From Adiantum capillus-veneris (lineage: Eukaryota; Streptophyta; Polypodiopsida; Polypodiales; Pteridaceae), in contig CM043945.1 of the NCBI GenBank assembly GCA_014529385.2, forward strand, positions 156,182,741 to 156,246,740: a DNA stretch of 64,000 nucleotides, read 5' to 3'. The position numbers and the translations under genes are program-made. The notes under the pieces were generated by a model, which was not told the DNA's origin, did no database searches, and saw nothing but the letters and a program-made list of their open reading frames with translations. Below, one piece after another: positions 30,955 through 39,619 of the stretch (the stretch's first letter is position 1; the number at the start of each line of letters is the position of its first letter).

Positions 30955-32517
30955 CATCAAGCCTTGTTGTATCTAGTAAATAAACCTTGTTCCACGGGAA
31001 GAATTACACGATGGTTGTTAATTCTCCTTGAGTTTGATTTTATCGTTGTGGTGAGACCTGGTAAAAGGCATGTCATGGCGGATCATTTGTCTCGCATACC
31101 CAATGGTGAAGCCCCTATTGGAGTCGATGATGAGTTGCCCGATACTCCTCTATTCCTAGTCGAAACCATACCCGAATGGAGTGAGAAGATTGTGAACTTT
31201 CTAGTTAATGGTTTTCCACCCAAAGAGCTTCGTAAAGACATAGCTCAAAAATTGTTAAAAGAATGTGAACCTTACTCTCTCATTGCAGGAACTCTCTACA
31301 GGCTAGGTAAGGATGATATTCTTAGACGTTGTGCCCGTGAGGATGAGTATTTATACATACTACAAGAATCCCACATGGGTATAGCCGGAGGACATTTCTC
31401 AGGGGAACTAATAGCTAGAAAGGTGTTGCAATCAGGCTATTGGTGGCCAACCTTATTTAAGGATGCATCACTTTTTGCAAAAGGATGTGATGAATGACAA
31501 CGTTACAAGATCACACAACGAAAGGATAGGATACCCTTACATCCTGTTAAAGTGACTCAACCATTTGAAAAATGGGGTTTGGACTTTGTAGGCCCAATTA
31601 GTCCGGCAGCTCGTAGCACTCAATCTCGATATATTATCGTTGCCACTGACTATGTGACAAAGTGGGCGGAAGCCAGGGCAACACGTAAGGCCGATGCAAG
31701 GTCAACTACTAAGTTTCTCTTTGAGAACATTATTACAAGATTTGGTTGTCCCTTTGAGATTGTGAGTAACAATGGTACTCATTTTATAAATGGAGTAATA
31801 AAAGAACTCACTACCAACTTTATGATAGCTCACCATAAGTCCACACCTTATTATCCACAAGCAAATGGCCAAGCTGAGAGCACCAATAAGACCTTAATCT
31901 CTATCTTAACCAAAACGGTGGAAGCTCATCGCACAGATTGGGATTTAAAGCTTACATCAGCTCTATGGGCTTATCGTACTGCGTACAAAGTTGCCATTAA
32001 CTGCACACCATTCAAGATGGTGTATGGCCAAGAAGCGGTTATGCCATGGGAGTTTGTCGTTCCTAGTCTTCGAGTAGCTTCTCAAGAAGGTTGGGATGGT
32101 AACCCCTTAGTTGAGCGATTATATATCCTTGAAAGGCTAGATGAAGAGAGGCAATTAGCTGTGCAAAATGCACTTGTGTAGAAAGATAGGAGGAACAAAT
32201 GGTTTGACCATCATCTAAAGAACAAAGATATCAATGTTGGTGATAAAGTCCTTATGTATGGAGTGCGTAACAAAAAGAAAAAGTTTAAATATGTGGGAAA
32301 AGGACCATATAGAGTATGTGAGATCACCCCACAAGGAACCATTCGTGTGGAGACTCTTGATGGAGTTGAAACCATTGGATTCCTCAATGGGAGCAAATTT
32401 AAAAGATACTATGATCCTTTAAGACAAGAGGAGCTATGTGCCATCCATACGAAAAAGGCAGCCAAGGCACAAACAGAATTGAAGAAGATACAAGCTCAAG
32501 ATGAGGCTAAGGAGTGA
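30955..32517 (+). pseudogene. Element C integrase, catalytic Asp lost
   Basis: After the end of RNase H (M-A-D-H-L-S-R) comes the zinc domain H-M-G-I-A-G-G-H ... G-C-D-E, whose last Cys is replaced by a TGA (31495-31497). The core has L-D-F-V-G-P (31580), then I-V-S-N-N-G-T-H-F with Asn (AAC, 31768-31770) where the second catalytic Asp belongs, and A-E-S-T-N-K (31873). A TAG near 32180 is followed by the C-terminal part with V-G-K-G-P-Y-R-V (GPY/F type) to 32517. It would join cDNA to the chromosome. This copy cannot. Confidence 0.92.
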
Positions 32518-32595
32518 CAACAATGCATAAGATGAAAACGAGAGGCTAACCTTGGAGTCACGCATGCATTCCACGTTGAAACCGATGAGGATTGG

Positions 32596-33204
32596 TTGGA
32601 CTCTGACACACCTCTACGATACCCTATTGAGCTAAAAAGCACCTATGGAAAAGTGCTATATAACGACTTATTGGACAAGGGTGCTAAATATAATCTAATA
32701 TCATATGGGGTGTGGTGTCAGTTAGGGAAGCCACCTCTATCTGAGAGTATTATCCAAATCAAGGGTGTCAACAAGAAAAAAACTACGGTTTTTGGAATCT
32801 GGAACACTTCTGTCAGTTATGAAAATGGGGTTGTAGCTCAAAACTTTTTGGTAATGCCTATTGGAACTATGGAGGGTAATATAAATCTAGGACGTACGTG
32901 GATGATAGCCACCAAATGTACTATTGATTGGGGGATAGGGGGTGTCACAACACGGAAACCAACTCTTATCCCTGCCACTCAAGACAAACTCCCAAAGATA
33001 TTGCCTCTTAAGGAAATAAATGCCAAAACATTGCATGTCCAAGAGGTTGAACCATATGTCCCCATAGCCCAAGTCTCTAGAGCTTCAGCTGATGTAGTTG
33101 AAATAAAGCTTGAGACACACAAGACCCATCCCAATATAACAAAGAAAACATACAAGTGGGTCCCTAAATCTTCTTTAGTGACCATAGCCAATGCTAAAAA
33201 ATAG
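32596..33204 (+). pseudogene. Element C second retropepsin-like domain, after integrase
   Basis: The frame reads N-D-L-L-D-K-G-A-K-Y-N-L-I-S, then a Val/Gly-rich middle (I-K-G-V-N, V-F-G-I-W), N-F-L-V-M-P and I-N-L-G-R-T-W-M with C-T-I-D-W-G. These are the landmarks of a retropepsin fold: D-x-G-A, hydrophobic-N-L-I-S, flap region, L-G-R-x-W and I-D-W. It is separate from the usual protease upstream of RT. The active triad is D-K-G. It is followed directly by T-H-P-N-I-T-K-K-T-Y-K-W-V-P-K, the start of the W-repeats. A TAG at 33202-33204 ends the frame. Element D carries a related but more degenerate domain. Confidence 0.65.
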
Positions 33205-33793
33205 AAGCCTTGTAAGAAACGTCCCACTCACTCCAAGAAATGTAAGAAAATGTGGCGGTGGATTTCCTAGACGACTATTGGAAGCCCAAGGCTACTATCA
33301 AGAAAATGATCAAATCTGGGTGCCAAAACGTAGATTGTGTTCTTACCTGTCACCAGGCCCATGTGAGCTCAATTCTGTGGCTCCAAAACAAATTGAAGAT
33401 CGCGGAAAGGAAAAAATCATGGAATGCTACACACTTGCTCCAGAGCTAGTTTGGGTACCGAAGAAAGAACGATTTGTTCCACCTAGCTCAGGAACAGGGA
33501 AATCAAATGAAGCTTCTTGCTCTTCATGTAGTTCCTATACGGAAATAGAAGCTTCAACACAACCTCCACCTACCATTGTACATATCCATACAAGCAAGAA
33601 AAAGTTTGCACCTCCCGTTATAAGTTCACCACCTATAACAATGTTGCAAATAAAATCATGGGAGAGTACCTTACCACCCTTGCAACTAAATGAAATGCAT
33701 AGGGCAGTCGAAAACTATTGGTTAAAGCCTTCACCCATAACAACTTGGAACAATTGGTTTCAAAAGGTGACCACATCATTCCAAAAGATATGA
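33191..33793 (+). pseudogene. Element C W-repeat tail
   Basis: After a frame change this encodes E-A-Q-G-Y-Y-Q-E-N-D-Q-I-W-V-P-K-R-R-L-C-S, then L-V-W-V-P-K-K-E-R-F-V-P-P, a Ser/Thr/Pro-rich stretch and an ending with W-N-N-W-F-Q. A's tail matches it closely. The first unit (Y-K-W-V-P-K) lies in the previous frame. It is the C-terminal end of the pol precursor. Trp-rich repeats with basic flanks could bind nucleic acid or protein, but nothing in the sequence decides this. Confidence 0.75.
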
Positions 33794-33800
33794 TCTACCC

Positions 33801-33904
33801 AAGGAAGGGGGGAGTGTTTGCTGACATCCATCATTCACTTGCTTCCCCCTCAACCTTCCTCCCTGACCTCTCAATATCCTATCTTAGGGAATGTATATAT
33901 AAAG
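33801..33904 (+). promoter_or_regulatory. Element C internal polypurine tract and TATA-like box
   Basis: AAGGAAGGGGGGAG at 33801-33814, eight bases after the pol stop, is followed by TGTTTG. Then GGGAATGTATATATAAAG appears at 33888-33905. The arrangement imitates a polypurine tract, an LTR start and a TATA box, and it is conserved in A. It lies about 140 bp before the small 3' ORF, so it may be an internal promoter. That is inference. Confidence 0.5.
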
Positions 33905-34040
33905 CCTTGTACTCACAAAAACAAGACAAAAAAGTAAAAGAGTAAGAGCCATAACACAAAATCATAAAAACACATTATGCACAAGAACACGACCCTTGTA
34001 ATATTTGCACTCTAACCATCATCTATTTGTGTGTACAGAT

Positions 34041-34463
34041 ATGGCTAGTACGCTAGAGTCATCCACTCCTGCCTTGGGTGAGAGGTACCCTCGTTACTTT
34101 TCACAAATGTTTCACATGGTCTTTCCGCTGCTTGCATGTGAATGGGATTTGGTAGGTACGCTAGCATGTGACAGGAATTTTGAGGAGTTAGAATGGCTGA
34201 TACGTCTCTTGACCACAACTAATCCATACTTAGTAGAGAGTGTGTCTCCCATTGCACAAGCCTATCCTTTTTACCAAGATGACTATAGGCATCTAGTGAC
34301 CTTCTTAGTAAACATGGGTACCTATGATGAAGAAGAAGATTTACATGACTACACAGATGGCACATATGGTCTCATGGATGATGACTTTGTTTATCTCGAT
34401 GACGAGGATAGGGGTTTAGCCTTAGAGTTTCCCCCCAATCTCTACAATATCCTATTCCCTTGA
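34041..34463 (+). CDS. Element C small 3' ORF, acidic protein of 140 residues
   Basis: The ATG at 34041 opens M-A-S-T-L-E-S-S-T and the frame runs uninterrupted to 34463, unusual in this decayed element. The protein has a hydrophobic/aromatic first half (F-S-Q-M-F-H-M-V-F-P-L-L) and a very acidic second half (Y-D-E-E-E-D, M-D-D-D-F-V-Y-L-D-D-E-D). No domain is recognised. The ATG follows a pyrimidine-rich stretch ending TGTGTACAG/AT that resembles a 3' splice site, which would fit expression from a spliced RNA. Element A lacks the ORF altogether. Confidence 0.6.
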   Translation: MASTLESSTPALGERYPRYFSQMFHMVFPLLACEWDLVGTLACDRNFEELEWLIRLLTTTNPYLVESVSPIAQAYPFYQDDYRHLVTFLVNMGTYDEEEDLHDYTDGTYGLMDDDFVYLDDEDRGLALEFPPNLYNILFP

Positions 34464-35818
34464 CTCTCTAGGGGGAGTGCAAATAATTAGGTTAGGGTTC
34501 CTTATGTTGTGTTCAACAAGTGTTGGTACCTTTTCTCACTGATGTGCCTCCTAGAGGTATTCCTTGTGTTTCCTAGTGTGTGCAGGAGCGTGTTGTTGTT
34601 GTTAGGATCTGGACCTTCATGGAATCTTTATCTCGACTCACTCTTCAAATCAAGCACGACCATCAACACAAACAGGTGTTTCTTGTCCATTAACATTGCC
34701 CCTTATCTTTTTTGCATTTATGTTTGTCTGCTTTGATTGTGATTGGTAGCATAATATTTAGTGCCTTTGTTTAGCACCAAACATTAAATTCAATGTAATT
34801 TTTTGTCATAATCACTTGTCTAGGTTAAAAATTAAGCAGTCCGACTAAGCTAGTTTGACCAAGTTAGGTGTTACAGATCTTCTCTTAATACCATGAGGAA
34901 TGCCTTCCTAATAATCAATGGTTACTTAAGTTCTTAATCCGATTTAGGCAGCATTGTGTGAAATGTACTAGGGCTTTCTAGTGGGCTTAGTCCTTATTGA
35001 CCTTTAGCTTAAGTATTATAAAGGGAGTTTACTAGTGTGATGAGCCTTGGGAGGTGTAACAGTGCCATATGACCCCCCAAAGTTACAAATTAAAATGTTG
35101 AAAATGAACAAACAAAAAACCGAAGTGCCACAATGTAAAATCTTAAGCTGGAATAGAAATCTCAGCTTGATCTGGTACTTCACTCACATGTATCGCCTAT
35201 GGTACTAGAGCCCTAGAGGTTCCCAGTGTGGGCGCTTTTCCTTGAAAAGCAAAAAACCCAAGGCATACAAAATAAGCATACACATCAAAATTGAATCACT
35301 ATGAAAAGACTTTGGGGGGTCAAAGAAAAAGTAATCAGTCAGGCGATGATTTCACGAGAAATTCCTTTTATCGTATCTTAACTATAAGGTCTTCTAGGTA
35401 TAGCCTCTAGTTAGCCCTCGAACATGAAATACTTGGCTCTCGCGATTAAACAACTTAATTGACTAGAGAAAATTGAGAAGCTTACGCATGGTATTAATAG
35501 TCGATCTCTAGTGCCTTTCGACCGTTAAATTAGCGACCCCATACTTGTTTAATTTTTTTACCTTTACATCTGTTTATGCATCTGATTATATTGCAATTTA
35601 ATGTTTATTGCTGACAAATGGTTTAAAATTCTGTTACCAATCACATTGTCTGCCTACAACTGCATATGCTTTTTAATTCTATATGAGAATGAAATTATTG
35701 TGCCAATGTTGTTTGATTTTGCAGTGACTGAAGAAGGCTAAGGACATTCATCTCAAATTCTCTTCCGCCTCGACAAACGAGCTTCAACACAATAGCTTTC
35801 GAGGACGGAATCTACATT
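34464..35818 (+). other. Element C 3' non-coding region
   Basis: No gene is seen. The sequence is closely similar to 6310-7540 of element A in reverse orientation, so it is a conserved non-coding part of the family. Confidence 0.8.
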
Positions 35819-35831
35819 AGGAAGAGGGGCA
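35819..35831 (+). other. Element C polypurine tract
   Basis: AGGAAGAGGGGCA directly precedes TGTTAACCC of the 3' LTR. Confidence 0.88.
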
Positions 35832-36430
35832 TGTTAACCCTCACGGCTCAGGGACACCATATCACCTACGACAGATGTTGTATTATTTACTTGGTAGAAT
35901 CAGGTACCGAGCTTGTCGGTCCAATAGAAAAGGGTAAGAGTGATCGCAGATGAGAGGCACACTCTAACTGGAACATTCAAGGGATTAGTTGGCTAAGCAT
36001 GGGCGCCCAAGTGTGAATGGGGTGAGCTCATATAAAAGTCAACTAAACCTAAAATTCACTTATTCTTTCATTTGTGCAATAGAAGAGTGCTCTTGCTCCG
36101 TCTCCATCTCCATCTTCTTCTTCTTCACCTCCTTGTGTGTGTGTGTGTGTGTATGTGATAGAGAGAGAGAGTGTGTGTGTGTGTGTGTGTGTGCGATCGA
36201 GCATTGCGGCGGCACGGCGGTGGCGAGGCGGTTGAGCACGGCGTAGCGGCGTCTCCCTCTTCTTCGTGATGAGGAATCCTCCGCGACAGGAAGCGTAGAG
36301 CGATGAGTGACACACCAACGCCATCTTTGAGCTTGCTAGTTTAGGCTTGTTGTGTGCTTGGATCCATTTGTGGCTCGCACGCAGTGTATCGGCAAGTTCC
36401 TTGCATTGACACGTGCGACATACGCGCACA
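35832..36430 (+). repeat. Element C 3' LTR
   Basis: It repeats 22901-23540, with about 25 base differences and shorter GT and CTT runs. It ends ACGCGCACA, then TTTTT of element D. The last part is read through by D's minus-strand frame, which ends by chance at 36336. Confidence 0.92.
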
Positions 36431-38129
36431 TTTTTCCAATTTGACTTACATCAGCTGATTTAGTTGGCAATGTCTGATTCTTTGGGCTTCTTGTTTCTTT
36501 TTGGTTGTCTGCAACTTTGTTCTTCTTAACTTCTAGCTTTGGTGGCATTCTCTGCTCAATAGCTTCTGTGGTTGCTCTTTGCTCTATTTGATTTGCACTT
36601 GATATTGCCTGATTTGCTTTAAGCTCTTCTGACGTTCTGTTCGATGGAGATGAATCATCTTCAATAAGATTTGCTTTGGCATCAGCCTCCATCCCAACTG
36701 TGCTTGAGGACCTTGTGTTGTTGTCCGCGGGTGACCAGTCTTGGTCTTCAGTCTTTGTTGCCTCTGAGGACTGCATCTTCATTGAATTTTGTATCTCTAA
36801 CATCTTCTGGGCCATTGGCATTCCCATTATGATGTCTTCTAGCATATCCTTTGTTGTGATCATGTGGAATTGAGCTTTGATGATCTGTGAACTTACTTCA
36901 ATGGTGGTGGAGATGATTCCCCAGCATTTTGTTCGTTTGTCTCCTGATATGCTCACAAATTCAGGAGCATCTTCCAATTGTGGTTGACAACATTTTTTCC
37001 AAGTGTGAAAGGACACGAGGTTCTTGTCTAACTGAAAATCTAGCTTTACTTCACTTGAGAGTTTTTCTTTGTTTTCACCAACAATGTTGCACTTGATTGA
37101 ACTTGGTTGAACTTTATCTGCATTTTCTTTGCTTTGACCACCTGCTTCCGTGGATGTTGGCTCGTTTTGTTGTAATACTGGACCTTTTTCTTGCAACTGT
37201 TGAGCATTGTGTTCCTGTATTTGAGTAACTTTTGATCTTAGAAGATCCACTGTGCTTTTTGGCAGAATCTGTCTCTTCGAAGGAGATTTTGATGGTGACC
37301 TTTGTGCGGCCTTTTGGACTTTAGATTTCATTGATTTTGTCTTTTTTATCACCTCTTCTGGTACCTTGAGGCTTTGCATCATCTTCAGATAGTCCTTGAC
37401 TTCAACTTTAGCATCCGTAGGGGCTTGTACAAGGTCATGAACCTGTTGAGAATCATTTCCATTTGCATCTTGATATGCATATGCGAGCTTGGTCTCATGC
37501 AATTGCTTGAACACTATGGGATTTGTCAATTTTTGACTCTGACTTCTGGAGATCAACTGAAACTTTTGTCCCTGATGATCTTCATAGAAGAATTTTTCTA
37601 CAGATTCTGATGGAATCTGGGTCAATTGGAAACTTCCAACAACCATATGATCTTCCAATGGTTTTTGCTTTGAAGGGGTCTGCTGGCTAGAGGTTCTTGG
37701 GCTTCTAACTGGTGTAGCATTTTCTTGTACTAGAGTTGAGCTTGATGAATTTGCAGCTCCCCCCTTCCTAGGGTGATCACTATAGCCTGCTTCATTGTGA
37801 GAGCTCAAAGTTGTTTGGCTCTGGTTGAGTCTCACCTTTTGGGACTGTGAAGGTACACTTTGTGTAGCACTGTTGATTTTTGGCATCTGTAAACCATTTG
37901 CATAGTTTCCTATGTATCTCCTTGAAACATGACAAATTATTCCCCAAGTTAAGTTGTAGATAGCATTATCTTTGCCCTGATATTGTCTATCCCATGGGTC
38001 TCCTATGATATGAGCTTCTATGGTTTCAGGACCCAAGGCATCATAGATGCTAGACTCCCGTCTATATCTACGACTATTTTGGTCAAAGTATATGCTCGTT
38101 TGGTCACAACATCGAAGCTTGATTTCCAA
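36431..38129 (-). pseudogene. Element D polyprotein, middle part, with degenerate retropepsin-like domain
   Basis: An open minus-strand frame of about 566 codons is cut at its 3' end by element C and continues at 22900. It begins with aromatic-Asp repeats (I-Y-F-D-Q-N-S-R-R-Y) and an I-E-A-H-I-I-G-D-P ... G-K-D-N-A-I-Y-N-L segment. A Gln/Ser/Lys-rich linker follows, with further repeats (F-F-Y-E-D-H-Q-G-Q-K-F and Y-A-Y-Q-D-A-N-G). Near 36830-37060 lies V-K-L-D-F-Q-L-D-K-N-L-V-S-F, later W-G-I-I-S-T-T-I-E-V, A-Q-F-H-M-I and D-I-I-M-G-M-P-M, the landmarks of a retropepsin fold with the D-x-G loop lost. It is most like C's second protease-like domain. No RT or integrase follows. Confidence 0.6.
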
Positions 38130-38832
38130 AAGGAGAGTTTGGCTTTGAACAAATTTCTAAGTTCACTCGGGTAATATCCTTCAACTCTAGAGAGGATGGG
38201 TTATAATAGATTCTTTCCTCTAAAATGAACCATCCTTTCTGATCTATAATTGGACGCACTTCTATGAGCTAGTATGTGGGCCGTTCAAACACTGGTTGAT
38301 CCTTTTTGTACAGTTGTCCTGTTTGGTCCACATAGTGTGCATATGAATTATGGGTACCATACAAAGCTAACATCATTATTTTGATGTGTCTCGTAGACGC
38401 GTGAATGATTGCACACTTGTGTCAGTGGATGCAAATCATTTGCAAACCTAATAGACTTTTCAACCTTCGATGATATCTGGACACCTTGACCAAATTTATG
38501 CAGGAATTTGTTGTTCGAAGAATCAATTTTAAGCTTTCCACGTGTCTGTGCATCTTTATGCTGATTTTGAACTTGTAGTACTTTTATTGGTGCTTCTAAT
38601 GGTAATTCATTTCATCCGATTGCATTAAAAGTGACGGGTTTGATGCACTTTCATCGAGATTCACATTTCTAATTTTTTATGTACCTTGCCTAGCAGTTTA
38701 TGTATCCTTGTTGTCTGGATTTCTTGGACAATCTTCCGCAAAATGTCCACCTTTTCGTTCACAATCTGAGCAATATGCCATGACTGGTGGTATTTCAATT
38801 GGATCTATCATGTCAAGCTCTTGAAGAGGAGC
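38130..38832 (-). pseudogene. Element D gag-like region with variant zinc knuckle
   Basis: Broken frames on the minus strand carry C-S-D-C-E-R-K-G-G-H-F-A-E-D-C near 38728-38775. This is a zinc knuckle with five residues instead of four between the second Cys and the His. A further aromatic-Asp repeat, Y-V-D-Q-T-G-Q-L-Y, lies near 38306-38345. This would be the nucleocapsid part of D's gag. Stops and frameshifts are frequent here. Confidence 0.6.
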
Positions 38833-39276
38833 TTATGTTTCTGTGCTTGCCAAATTGTTGGCATCTTCTTTTAGAACACTGAGCATCAAGTTGTAGACTG
38901 CTCCATCTTTACCTTTGTACCGTCTTTGGCTTGGTTCTCCAATTAGATTGGCTTCTATTGATTGATCTGTTGGATCTTGCATTTCTGGTTCTCGATTGTA
39001 AATCTGACCACTGTAATCCATGTACAATGACCTTGATTGCATATGCACCAAATGTATGCTTTGCTGGCTTGTGCAGATTTCTAGATAACCACTTGGGTTG
39101 ATTTTTTGCACCTTTATCTGCACTTCGTTTTTAAGCTTGCAATACCTGGCTCCACTAAAGTCTGTGAACATCTGGGAGTTCTCTGAATCTCGTTTAACTT
39201 TGATCAATAGGATCTTGACTCCTGTATTGCTTTTGTTGTTCATCAAGTATCTATGGTCTTTTGAATCTGTATACAA
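38833..39276 (-). pseudogene. Element D gag-like N-terminal ORF, 147 codons
   Basis: It contains three aromatic-Asp repeats (M-Y-T-D-S-K-D-H-R-Y, M-F-T-D-F-S-G-A-R-Y, L-Y-M-D-Y-S-G-Q-I-Y). These are followed by I-E-A-N-L-I-G-E-P ... G-K-D-G-A-V-Y-N-L, which recurs at about 37930-38040 as I-E-A-H-I-I-G-D-P ... G-K-D-N-A-I-Y-N-L. The frame is open and lies upstream of the zinc knuckle. I do not recognise the fold. The repeats resemble no gag domain I know. Confidence 0.5.
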
Positions 39277-39619
39277 GACTTTATCTCCATTGTAGCCATA
39301 AAGCTGTAAAATCTACTATGTTACACTTGTACCTGTGTTACCACTACTACTAGCTTGCTCTGTTGTACTTGCTCGAGATGAGTCCACGTCGACTGGTTCT
39401 ATAAAAACTATCTCCTAGCAGACTTTGGTATTGATTAGCAAAAAAATTTCTGCTCAAGTTTGGTAAGACTGCTTTTGCCAAAGTACTTTTGGTAGTTGAT
39501 TTCTCTTAGACTCACAAGAGTTGATTAACTCTAGCTCGAAAGTGTCAGAATTGATTGCAGCCTTTGAAATGATGTAAATCTAGACCTTGAATAACCTAAC
39601 CTGCAGATTAGACTGTTAT

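Larger units (their letters stand above)
22901..36430 (+). mobile_element. Element C: pol-bearing partner of A, decayed
   Basis: LTRs of about 640 and 599 bp flank gag, protease, RT, RNase H, integrase, a second protease-like domain, W-repeats and a small 3' ORF, all on the plus strand. LTR ends, primer site, leader hairpin and protein sequence match element A. It is inserted in D's reading frame, with TTTT on both sides (22897-22900 and 36431-36435). By eye the LTRs are about 95% identical. Stops, frameshifts and replaced catalytic residues make it inactive. Confidence 0.95.

Noticed and set aside
36336-36430. C-terminal end of D's 597-codon frame
   Set aside because: These codons belong to element C's LTR. 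The natural continuation of D is at 22900.
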